Source: Caryophanales bacterium UBA3620
Lineage (GTDB): Bacteria; Bacillota_I; Bacilli_A; RF39; UBA660
DNA length: 13,537 nt
NCBI GenBank assembly: GCA_002375205.1
Contig: DFLL01000016.1
Span: forward strand, 22,511-36,047
Direction: 5' to 3'
Part shown: positions 6,868-13,537 of the stretch, piece by piece
Numbering within the stretch: the first letter of the stretch is position 1
Layout of the letters: each line of letters opens with the position of its first letter
Position numbers and translations under genes: made by a program
Notes under the pieces: generated by a model
The model's database searches: none
Seen by the model: the letters and a program-made list of their open reading frames with translations, nothing else
Told to the model about the DNA's origin: nothing

Positions 6868-7653
6868 CTACTTAGTTACACTAAATTCTACTGATAATTC
6901 TTCTGTATAGTTATCAAAGTCAATACTATAAATTCCATCTCCATCATATAAAATATAAAAATATTTATAATATGAAGCCTCAGGTTTCAATTCTCCAGCA
7001 AAATCAACATCTTCATCAAAGAATGATGATACACTACTAAGTTCTGTTCCTTTAGAACCAAACAAAGAAAAGTAGAACGAGTTTAAAGATTTTTTTTCTG
7101 ATGAAATATTTTTGACATTAACTCCTAATTTAATTACATCATTATTGTTATATTCAGAAAATTGATTATTGACAGTAACGAATGAATAATTATTATCAAA
7201 TGTAATCTCTAAACCATCAAATTCTATAGTATCCCCTAATGTATATTTAGCTTCTTCTTTTTCAGTAGACCAATCCCAAATTGATTCAGCATTGTTATTA
7301 TTTGCAGCATTATTTTTAGCTTCTTCGGCAATTGAAAAAACTGTAAGTCCCGAAATAGCAACGATAATTACCCCAATTATCATATTTATACAAGATATAA
7401 TTATACCCGCAATACTTAAACCTTTGCCACTATTAGTTTCCTTAGATTTTTTTAATCCAATTATCGAAAATATCAAACCAAGTAGAGCAAAGAAAAAAGA
7501 TAAAATAAAACCAGCTACAGCCATACCATTAGAATTTTTTGAAGAAGTATTATTACTGATACTATTAGTATTTTGCATTTTAAAACCACACTTTAAACAA
7601 ATATCAGCATTTTCTTCTACTTCATTACCACAGTTAGGACAAAATTTAGCCAT
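6868..7653 (-). CDS. Zinc-ribbon membrane protein with DUF4190-like helices and DUF4352-like extracellular domain
   Basis: A 261-residue protein in three parts. Residues 3-25 form a short zinc ribbon (C5-x2-C8, C19-x2-C22; CPNCG...CLKCG). After a Ser/Asn linker come two membrane helices at about 44-67 and 79-103, separated by KKSKETNSGKG, as in DUF4190 proteins. A second Asn-rich linker (113-121) leads to an all-beta domain at about 137-258, which resembles the DUF4352/telokin-like fold by its pattern (YTLGDTIEFDGLEITFDNNY...). Predicted topology puts the zinc ribbon and the beta domain on opposite or the same face depending on hairpin insertion; two helices favour the same side, and DUF4352 is normally outside, so this is unresolved. 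The start is certain: AAGGAGGTG lies six bases before ATG 7653. It is flanked by its own promoter and terminator. Function is unknown. Confidence 0.85.
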   Translation of the reverse strand: MAKFCPNCGNEVEENADICLKCGFKMQNTNSISNNTSSKNSNGMAVAGFILSFFFALLGLIFSIIGLKKSKETNSGKGLSIAGIIISCINMIIGVIIVAISGLTVFSIAEEAKNNAANNNNAESIWDWSTEKEEAKYTLGDTIEFDGLEITFDNNYSFVTVNNQFSEYNNNDVIKLGVNVKNISSEKKSLNSFYFSLFGSKGTELSSVSSFFDEDVDFAGELKPEASYYKYFYILYDGDGIYSIDFDNYTEELSVEFSVTK

Positions 7654-7746
7654 AACACACCTCCTTCCCGATAGAAGATAACAAAAGATAATAATAAAGA
7701 ATAAACTTCATAATAAATTCTATTTTCTTACTCCTATTCTATAATA

Positions 7747-7775
7747 ATTTTATAATATAAATAAATATATTTCAA
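7747..7775 (-). promoter_or_regulatory. Promoter of the zinc-ribbon membrane protein gene
   Basis: On the minus strand TTGAAA (7775-7770), a 17-base spacer and TAAAAT (7752-7747). The implied leader is about 85 bases, the longest in the window, with no convincing riboswitch or strong hairpin in it. Confidence 0.5.
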
Positions 7776-7797
7776 TAACTTTATTACAATTTTATAA

Positions 7798-8052
7798 TTA
7801 TATATGCCTAGTTCTCTTTCTATTGTAATTACCTTTATAGAACTCTTTATTTCGTTTAACATTTAAAAATAGCATTTTACTAAAACCAGTAGAATTATTA
7901 ATTAATTCGTCTATTTCTTTTAAAGTCATTTCTTCAAAAAGCTTAGGATGCCCTGCTCTTTCCAATATATCATGCATTGATAAATTAGAATTACCAAAAT
8001 CACCATTTCTATATCTTTCCATTATATTTTCAAATAATAACAATTTCTCCAT
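7798..8052 (-). CDS. Uncharacterised 84-residue protein downstream of polA
   Basis: A small basic protein that I do not recognise. ATG 8052 has a GAGAGG ribosome site eight bases upstream. Predicted helices cover most of it: MEKLLLFENIMERYRNG (1-17), SMHDILERAGH (25-35) and LKEIDELINNSTGFSKMLFLNV (44-65). The tail is strongly basic and ends KGNYNRKRTRHI. There is no cysteine, membrane segment or signal peptide. The gap to the polA stop is only 40 bases, with no terminator or clear promoter, so it is probably co-transcribed with polA. The basic tail would suit nucleic-acid contact, but that is inference. No terminator is visible after its stop; the next gene's promoter starts about 22 bases further on. 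Confidence 0.75.
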   Translation of the reverse strand: MEKLLLFENIMERYRNGDFGNSNLSMHDILERAGHPKLFEEMTLKEIDELINNSTGFSKMLFLNVKRNKEFYKGNYNRKRTRHI

Positions 8053-8092
8053 TATATCAAAACCTCTCTATAATTATTTTTTGTAAACTAAT

Positions 8093-10666
8093 CTATTTAG
8101 CCTCATACCAATTATTTCCCACTTCAATATCAACATCAAGTGGTACTGACAAACTATATACCTTTGTCATTGTATTATAAACAATATCTTTAACAATATC
8201 TAATTCATCATTATATACATTAAATATAAGTTCATCATGTACTTGCAATAGCATCTTACTTTTTAATTTTTTTTCATTAAAAATATCATATATTTCTACC
8301 ATAGCTTTTTTTAATATATCCGCTGCACTACCTTGAACAGGAGTATTTAAAGCCATTCTCTCTCCCATACTTCTAATCATATGGTTAGAACTAGTTAGTT
8401 CACTAATAATTCTCTTTCTATTCATAATTGTTTTAACATATCCATTTTTAATTGCAGTTTCAATCTCTCTATTCATATAATCTTTAACTCCAGGATAAGT
8501 TTCAAAATATTTATTAATAAATTCTTTAGCTTCTTTAACAGAAATCCCTAAGTCTTCCGATAGACCATAACTACTGATACCATAGATAATTCCAAAGTTA
8601 ACAGCCTTAGCTTGTCTACGCATATTTTTCGTAACTCCCTCTTCTGGTACATTAAATATATCCATCGCCGTCTTTGTATGAAAGTCAATATTATTATGGA
8701 AAGCATTTATTAAATCACTAACTCCCGATAAATGGGCAAACATTCTAAGTTCAATCTGTGAGTAATCTGCAGATAATATAATTGAATCTTCTTCTGGAAT
8801 AAAAGCCTTTCTAATAAGTCTTCCATATTCACTTCTCGCAGGAATATTCTGTAAATTAGGTTCAATTGAAGATAATCTTCCTGTTCTAGTTAAAGTCTGT
8901 GTATAAATAGTATGAATCCTATTATCCCCTTTAACTTCATTAATAATACCTTCAATATAAGTACTATATAGTTTTGCTAATGCTCTATATTCAAGTATCT
9001 TATTAACTATCGGATAATCCGTAAGTTTCTTTAAGACATCAATATCTGTTGCATATCCGCTCTTATTCCTTTTAGACCCAGGTAGTTTTAATTTATCAAA
9101 TAAGATTTCACCTAGCTGTTTAGGAGAATTAATATTAAATTCTTCTCCAGCATAATTAAAAATATCTTTAGATATAAGTTCTAATTTGATTTTAATTTCC
9201 TCTCCCATATCTATAAGTACATTTTTATCTACTTTAATACCAGTAATTTCCATATCCGCAAGTACTCTAGCTAAAGGTATTTCAATATCATTAAATAAAT
9301 TAATATTGTCTTCCTTAATCATTTCTTCTTCAAATTTATTCTTTGTTTCATAAATAAATTTAGCCTTAAGAACACTTCTTTTAATATTTTCTTCATCACG
9401 TACTACTTCTTTTTTATCAAATATTGGAATATCATAATCTAACTCTTTAGCTAAATAACCAATATCATCTTTAACATCATAGTTAAGTAAATATGCACTT
9501 ATCATTGTATCAAAACTAATATTATTAATCTTAATACCATACTTATTAAATACCACTAATAATTTCTTTAAATCATAAGTATACTTAATATATTCATTAT
9601 CTAAAATACTAGTATTATCTTTAAGAAAACTATAAGGTATATAACAAGATAATTTACTATTATATAAACTAACCCCATTTAATACAACATCATGATAATT
9701 ACCAACACTAGTATCCACGTATATAGATGTATCTTCATCAATAACTAAATAATTTATATTATCAATTACTTTAACGTCAATATTACTATTTTCCTTATTT
9801 TTAGGAGTACCTAATTTCTTAATCAAAGAATAAAATTCTAATTCCTCATAAATAATCATTAGTTCATCATTATTATCCCCAGTATATAATAAATCATCAA
9901 ACTTAATATCAAGCGGAACATCTCTATATATTGTAACTAATTCTTTACTATAATAAGCATCTTCTTTACCAACTACTAACTTGCTATTAGTAGCTCCCCC
10001 AATATTATCAATATTTTCGTATATTCCATCTAATGATCCATATTCACAAAGTAACTTAATAGCACCTTTTTCTCCTATACCTTTAACACCGGGTATATTG
10101 TCTGAAGCATCTCCCATTAAAGATTTTAAATCAATCATCTTAATCGGTTCAAAACCATAAGTATCAATAAAGGTCTTTTTATCCATCATAATATAATCTT
10201 TAGTTTTAAGTAACTTAACCGTAGTTTCATCACTAATAAGTTGTAATAAATCTTTATCACTACTTACTATTAAAGCTTCATATTTATCGTCATTTTCACA
10301 GTATTTAGAAATAGTACCAATAATATCATCAGCTTCATAGCCTTCTTTTTCTAAATACTTAATTCCCATAGCGGTAAGTATTTTTTTAGCTACAGGAAAC
10401 TGCATCTTCAAATCATCAGGAGTCTCTCTTCTACCACCTTTATATTCTTTATACTTTTCATGTCTAAAAGTCTTACCAATATCAAAAGCAACCATCATAT
10501 ACTTAGGATTTTCTTCAGATATAATTTTATTAATCATATTAACAAAACCATATAATCCATTCGTAGGAAATCCTTTACTATTTCTCATAATAGTCCCAGT
10601 ATAAGCTGTAGCATAATAACTTCTAAATAACAAATTATTACCATCTACTAGTATAACTTTTTCCAT
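8093..10666 (-). CDS. polA: DNA polymerase I
   Basis: An 857-residue family A polymerase for Okazaki-fragment maturation and repair synthesis. It is read from ATG 10666 (MEKVILVDGNNLLFR), which follows a GGTGAT site; an upstream in-frame TTG lies inside that site and is rejected. The 5' nuclease domain covers about 1-290, with D8, the acidic cluster EADDIIGT (about 111-118) and the SSDKDLLQL and MGDASDNIPGVKGIG motifs. The middle domain (about 300-450) keeps the 3'-5' exonuclease fold but lacks the carboxylates at Exo II (YTYDLKK) and Exo III (KAKFIYETKNKF), as in Bacillus Pol I, so proofreading is probably absent. Polymerase motifs are complete: motif A D634 (SADYSQIELR), the O-helix with K687, F691 and Y695, and motif C D811 (QVHDELIF). 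It has an extended -10 promoter just after the terminator of the 98-residue gene. Confidence 0.98.
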   Translation of the reverse strand: MEKVILVDGNNLLFRSYYATAYTGTIMRNSKGFPTNGLYGFVNMINKIISEENPKYMMVAFDIGKTFRHEKYKEYKGGRRETPDDLKMQFPVAKKILTAMGIKYLEKEGYEADDIIGTISKYCENDDKYEALIVSSDKDLLQLISDETTVKLLKTKDYIMMDKKTFIDTYGFEPIKMIDLKSLMGDASDNIPGVKGIGEKGAIKLLCEYGSLDGIYENIDNIGGATNSKLVVGKEDAYYSKELVTIYRDVPLDIKFDDLLYTGDNNDELMIIYEELEFYSLIKKLGTPKNKENSNIDVKVIDNINYLVIDEDTSIYVDTSVGNYHDVVLNGVSLYNSKLSCYIPYSFLKDNTSILDNEYIKYTYDLKKLLVVFNKYGIKINNISFDTMISAYLLNYDVKDDIGYLAKELDYDIPIFDKKEVVRDEENIKRSVLKAKFIYETKNKFEEEMIKEDNINLFNDIEIPLARVLADMEITGIKVDKNVLIDMGEEIKIKLELISKDIFNYAGEEFNINSPKQLGEILFDKLKLPGSKRNKSGYATDIDVLKKLTDYPIVNKILEYRALAKLYSTYIEGIINEVKGDNRIHTIYTQTLTRTGRLSSIEPNLQNIPARSEYGRLIRKAFIPEEDSIILSADYSQIELRMFAHLSGVSDLINAFHNNIDFHTKTAMDIFNVPEEGVTKNMRRQAKAVNFGIIYGISSYGLSEDLGISVKEAKEFINKYFETYPGVKDYMNREIETAIKNGYVKTIMNRKRIISELTSSNHMIRSMGERMALNTPVQGSAADILKKAMVEIYDIFNEKKLKSKMLLQVHDELIFNVYNDELDIVKDIVYNTMTKVYSLSVPLDVDIEVGNNWYEAK

Positions 10667-10691
10667 AATTATCACCAATTCTTTCTTCTTT

Positions 10692-10700
10692 ATTATATCA
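10692..10700 (-). promoter_or_regulatory. Extended -10 promoter of polA
   Basis: The minus strand reads TGATATAAT, a perfect hexamer with TGn extension. It is fused to the T-run of the preceding terminator and lies 26 bases before the polA ATG. No -35 of quality is present. Confidence 0.6.
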
Positions 10701-10727
10701 AAAAAAAGCCTAAAAATATAGGCTTTT
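10700..10727 (-). terminator. Intrinsic terminator of the 98-residue gene
   Basis: On the minus strand AAAAGCCTA, a TATTTT loop and TAGGCTTTT form a 9-bp stem whose T-run extends to seven bases. It starts 11 bases past the TAA at 10738-10740. Confidence 0.85.
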
Positions 10728-10737
10728 AATAAATAAA

Positions 10738-11034
10738 TTATTTATGAAATTTTGTTTTATTTTCATAGGCTATAATGGTCCTATCTACTACTTCTTCTGG
10801 AATACTAAGTGTCTCGGCAATATATGGTGATTCATAACCATCCTCAAGCATTTCAATAATTTTTTTCTCGACGTCGGAAAAGTAAGAACCCTCAACATTA
10901 TAATTGCCCCAAGTAGAGTAATTTCTACCAGTTAATCCTGTTCCAGGAACATATTCTTTATTACCTCCAATACCCTCATAAGCTTTATCTGTAATAGATT
11001 TAAGTAATTCTTTAGTTTCTTCTGCTTTACTCAT
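10738..11034 (-). CDS. Uncharacterised 98-residue protein with possible C-terminal helix-turn-helix
   Basis: Not recognised. The product is hydrophilic with no membrane segment or cysteine. Residues 1-20 form a charged helix (MSKAEETKELLKSITDKAYE). Residues about 22-50 are rich in Gly, Asn, Tyr and Ser and probably extended. The last 45 residues, SDVEKKIIEMLEDGYESPYIAETLSIPEEVVDRTI, have the pattern of a sigma-4/LuxR-like helix-turn-helix: an 'I.ML..G.....IA..L.I....V' spacing with a recognition-type helix at the end. DNA binding is therefore plausible but unproven. ATG 11034 is supported by AGGAG nine bases upstream and a near-consensus promoter at 11055-11083. A strong terminator follows, so it is a single-gene transcript just before polA. 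Confidence 0.78.
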   Translation of the reverse strand: MSKAEETKELLKSITDKAYEGIGGNKEYVPGTGLTGRNYSTWGNYNVEGSYFSDVEKKIIEMLEDGYESPYIAETLSIPEEVVDRTIIAYENKTKFHK

Positions 11035-11054
11035 TAAATCACGCTCCTAATTTA

Positions 11055-11083
11055 AGTATATAACAGAAAGTTATTATTATCAA
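11055..11083 (-). promoter_or_regulatory. Promoter of the 98-residue gene
   Basis: On the minus strand TTGATA (11083-11078), a 17-base spacer and TATACT (11060-11055). The predicted start falls a few bases before the AGGAG site, giving a short leader. Confidence 0.65.
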
Positions 11084-11118
11084 TAGAAAAAAATAAATTT
11101 GACAATTATTAAAAAAAA

Positions 11119-11610
11119 CTATCTTCTTAGCTTTAATACTTTAATATTAGTTTCTTCATTAATGTTATATTCAGTGACTGATAATATTTCATCATTATTT
11201 TCCAAGATGCAACTATCTGAATTACGAAGAGAACTTCCAGGATTAGGAAGTAGAGAATCAGAAGAATACTTTGTTTTTTCTTTTATCGCAGATAATTCAC
11301 TTTGCAATTTTGAAATATTGTCTTTTAACTCAGGGATAATCTTACTATATTTCTTTTTTGTTATATATCTTCCTATTATTGTGCCATCTGATATAATAGA
11401 AATTCCCTTGAAAATAATTCCTGCTAAAGGCATTAACACAGGTAGAGAAACTTTAGGTGTTCCAATATATAGCGCTATTTCAACTACGATTAATAAAATG
11501 TCACTAAAAATACCCCAAATAGTTTTACTTTTATTCTCCTTTAAACATTTATTTGCCTCATCTAATTTTAACTCTGTTTCTTCTAGTTCATTTTCTTTAC
11601 TAAAAATAAA
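11119..11610 (-). pseudogene. 5'-truncated gene for a coiled-coil membrane protein, start codon missing
   Basis: An open frame of 163 codons ends in TAG at 11119-11121. It begins right after in-frame stops (TAA at 11611-11613, TAG just before it) with no ATG, GTG or TTG at the front. The translation reads as one coherent protein: a charged coiled-coil stretch (residues about 4-29, SKENELEETELKLDEANKCL...), a TM helix at about 31-49, a short polar turn, a second hydrophobic stretch at about 55-75, then a second coiled coil (83-107, KKYSKIIPELKDNISKLQSEL...) and a polar tail. The only internal starts (GTG 11439, ATG 11433) lie between the hydrophobic stretches and lack a ribosome site. I infer an N-terminal loss or a frameshift near 11600. 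A plus-strand frame through the same DNA looks like an antisense shadow. The family is not recognised. Confidence 0.55.
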
Positions 11611-11643
11611 TTACTAATTATGGATTATTCCACTAGAAGGTTT

Positions 11644-11678
11644 CCGCGAATTAACATGTTAATTCGTTAGCGAAGCGG
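11644..11678. repeat. GC-richer compound palindrome beside the truncated gene
   Basis: A perfect 20-bp palindrome, CGAATTAACATGTTAATTCG (11647-11666), sits inside outer arms CCGC (11644-11647) and GCGG (11675-11678). A second small inverted repeat, TTCG-TTAG-CGAA (11663-11674), competes for the same TTCG. This 35-base stretch is much richer in CG steps than its surroundings. A run of eight A (11681-11688) adjoins it. It might be a recombination or integration scar, a protein site, or a structured RNA; nothing in the sequence decides. Confidence 0.55.
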
Positions 11679-11716
11679 TTAAAAAAAAGAATAATAAATA
11701 CTTTACATAACTATAC

Positions 11717-11763
11717 AAAAAATATTTCCCAAAAGTATTTTATTTCCCGGGAAATATTTTTTT
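11717..11763. terminator. Likely polC terminator built from CCCGGG repeats
   Basis: AAAAAATATTTCCC (11717-11730) and GGGAAATATTTTTT (11749-11762) form a perfect 14-bp inverted repeat with an 18-base loop, directly after the polC stop at 11765. The A/T ends supply a T-run on either strand. Inside, 11741-11756 is a smaller perfect 16-bp palindrome with the same ATTTCCCGGGAAAT core as the site before mutM, so it may instead, or also, be a protein-binding site. Confidence 0.55.
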
Positions 11764-11764
11764 A

Positions 11765-13537
11765 TTAAAATAAACTAAGTTGACTAGTCTCTGGCATACC
11801 ATCAAATATACCCATAACTCTCATCTTATCGATAAGAGTTTGTGATACCTTACATCTAGATTGAAAATCTTCAATACTAATAAATGGTCCTTTAGAAGCT
11901 TCACTTTCTATATTCATAGCAACAACATCTCCTAGGCCATCAATAGCACTAAATGGAGGAATAATCGTCTTATCATCCTGTACTGTAAATATTTTACCTT
12001 TACTTTTATATAAATCATATTTAGCAACCTTTAATCCTCTAGCAGACATCTCAAGTGCTACCTTTAAACATTCAGATACACCATTCTCTTTATTAGAGGC
12101 TTCAAATCCTTTATTAGCAATATCCACTAGTACATTCTTAATAGCATCATAACCTTTAATCATAGCTTCAATATTAAAGTCAGTAGCTTTTGTACTAAAC
12201 CAAGAAGCATAAAAGTACGCAGGCATATGAACCTTATACCAAGCAATTCTAAAAGCACTAATAACGTAAGCAGCAGCATGTGCCTTAGGGAACATATACT
12301 TAATCTTAAAGCAACTATCAATAAACCATTTTTCAATACCAGCCTTTTCCATCGTTTCTTTATGTTTAGCCCAAGTATCAGGGTCTTTACTAGCTTTACC
12401 TTTACGAACAAATTCCATAATCTTAAAAGCTTTAATAGGTTCAACACCATGATACATTAAATATACCATTATATCATCACGACATCCAATTACTTCTTTA
12501 AATGGAACAACATTATTCTTAATAAGTTCCTGGGCATTACCTACCCATACATCAGTACCATGGGATAATCCAGATATCTTAATAAGTTCAGCAAAAGTAG
12601 TTGGCTTTGTCTCGTAAACTAAAGCAATCGTAAATGGAGTACCAAACTCAGGAATACCTAAAGTACCAGTCTCACACATAATTTGTTCATTAGTTACCCC
12701 TAATGCTTTAGTAGAAGTAAAGATACTCATTGTCTCCTTATCATCAAGAGGTACCTTTAAAATATCCGTACCAGATAACTCTTGAATAAGTCTAAGCTGA
12801 GTTGGATCAGAGTGACCTAATATATCCAGTTTTAATAAATCCTGGTCAATAGCATGATAATCAAAGTGCGTTGTTCTCCATGCACTGGTAGGATCTTCCG
12901 CTGGAAATTGGAATGGAGTAAAATCAGATACATCCATATAGTCCGGTACAACAACAATACCACCAGGATGCTGGCCAGTCGTTCTCTTAACACCCGTACA
13001 ACCAATAGCAAGTCTTTCAATCTCACATGTTCTCTTATTCATAATACCTTTATCTTCAAAATATCCCTTAACAAAACCAAAAGCTGTTTTTTCCGCAACA
13101 GTACCAATTGTGCCTGCCCTATATACATTATCTACCCCAAATAATACTTTCGTATATTCATGGGCTGAAGCTTGATTCAAATCCGAAAAGTTTAAGTCTA
13201 TATCAGGAACTTTATCAGCATTAAATCCTAAGAAAGTAGCAAATGGCATATCTTGACCATCTTTATATAATGGTTCTCCGCAGTTAGGACACTTCATATC
13301 CGGTAAATCAAATCCACTAGAATAAGTAGCACCAAGATCATTACCATCACTATCTTTAAAAATACTAGTTTTACATTTCAAACATCTATAATGTGCTGGA
13401 AGCGGATTAACTTCCGTAATACCCATCATTGTAGCTACAAATGAAGAACCAACAGATCCTCTTGATCCAACTAAATAACCATCATCATTAGAGTGTTTAA
13501 CAAGTCTTTGAGCAATTAAGTATATTGGATCAAATCC
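11765..13537 (-). CDS. polC: DNA polymerase III PolC, C-terminal 590 residues (partial)
   Basis: The replicative family C polymerase typical of Bacillota and Mycoplasmatota. The gene enters from the right edge, so the OB-fold, proofreading exonuclease and PHP segments are outside the window. Numbering the visible residues from 13537: the first block, GFDPIYLIAQRLVKHS then SRGSVGSSFVAT, is the family's palm start. A zinc-binding segment has C52-x2-C55 and C83-x2-C86. The catalytic aspartates are D112 and D114 (VPDIDLNFS) and D238 (LKLDILGHSDPT), spaced as in known PolC. Later come KRTTGQHPGGIVV, the fingers (KAHAAAYVISAFRIAWYKVHMPAYFY) and the C-terminal DNA- and tau-binding region ending in ETSQLSLF, close to family C-termini. 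The reading frame is intact to the TAA at 11765-11767. There is no sign of frameshift or truncation in the visible part. Confidence 0.98.
   Translation of the reverse strand, partial: GFDPIYLIAQRLVKHSNDDGYLVGSRGSVGSSFVATMMGITEVNPLPAHYRCLKCKTSIFKDSDGNDLGATYSSGFDLPDMKCPNCGEPLYKDGQDMPFATFLGFNADKVPDIDLNFSDLNQASAHEYTKVLFGVDNVYRAGTIGTVAEKTAFGFVKGYFEDKGIMNKRTCEIERLAIGCTGVKRTTGQHPGGIVVVPDYMDVSDFTPFQFPAEDPTSAWRTTHFDYHAIDQDLLKLDILGHSDPTQLRLIQELSGTDILKVPLDDKETMSIFTSTKALGVTNEQIMCETGTLGIPEFGTPFTIALVYETKPTTFAELIKISGLSHGTDVWVGNAQELIKNNVVPFKEVIGCRDDIMVYLMYHGVEPIKAFKIMEFVRKGKASKDPDTWAKHKETMEKAGIEKWFIDSCFKIKYMFPKAHAAAYVISAFRIAWYKVHMPAYFYASWFSTKATDFNIEAMIKGYDAIKNVLVDIANKGFEASNKENGVSECLKVALEMSARGLKVAKYDLYKSKGKIFTVQDDKTIIPPFSAIDGLGDVVAMNIESEASKGPFISIEDFQSRCKVSQTLIDKMRVMGIFDGMPETSQLSLF

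Noticed and set aside
7292..7681. Plus-strand 129-codon open frame
   Set aside because: It is antisense to the zinc-ribbon membrane protein, whose cysteine motif and perfect ribosome site show the minus strand to be coding.
7654..7797. Possible riboswitch in the longest leader, before the zinc-ribbon gene
   Set aside because: Only weak AT-rich pairing is visible, with no conserved aptamer core or terminator/antiterminator pair.
11099..11617. Plus-strand 172-codon open frame opposite the truncated coiled-coil gene
   Set aside because: It starts with TTG without a ribosome site, its product is a low-charge hydrophobic mix typical of antisense frames, and the minus-strand reading gives coherent coiled coils and membrane helices.
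12160..13144. Several short open frames on both strands inside polC
   Set aside because: They lie fully within the conserved PolC catalytic region and are out-of-frame shadows.

Overview
The window comes from a very AT-rich, low-GC Gram-positive bacterium, most likely Bacillota of the class Bacilli or an uncultured relative. The evidence is a PolC-type replicative polymerase, a TmcAL tRNA-modification enzyme, an LtaS-type lipoteichoic-acid synthase, a Bacillus-like Pol I with a decayed proofreading domain, strong AGGAG-type ribosome binding sites and many extended -10 promoters. Twelve stop codons are visible (seven TAA, five TAG, no TGA), and every Trp in the called proteins is TGG. I cannot name the genus.

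Layout: all genes except tmcAL run on the minus strand, so the order of expression is right to left. From the right edge: the C-terminal part of polC (11765-13537); a non-coding stretch with two unusual palindromic structures (11641-11763); the remnant of a coiled-coil membrane protein whose start is missing (11119-11610); a 98-residue unknown protein with a possible helix-turn-helix; polA (8093-10666), followed closely by an 84-residue unknown; a zinc-ribbon/two-helix/DUF4352-like membrane protein; mutM (5908-6729); a 136-residue unknown; a CPBP intramembrane protease; tmcAL on the plus strand, converging on the protease gene over a shared terminator; a GNAT-like acetyltransferase divergent from tmcAL; the LtaS-type enzyme; and the first 49 codons of a gene leaving at the left edge.

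The region is mainly housekeeping: DNA replication and repair (polC, polA, mutM), tRNA modification (tmcAL) and cell envelope (LtaS-like, CPBP protease, zinc-ribbon membrane protein). The polA...mutM proximity recalls the Bacillus polA-mutM arrangement, here with two extra genes between them. Most genes look like single transcription units: an intrinsic terminator is often followed at once by an extended -10 promoter for the next gene.

The most interesting unexplained signals are: (1) a CCCGGG-centred palindrome plus a third half-site over the mutM promoter, with a related copy just after polC; (2) a comparatively GC-rich compound palindrome next to the truncated coiled-coil gene; (3) that truncated gene itself. 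I found no clear new multi-gene system, CRISPR array, transposase, tRNA or rRNA.
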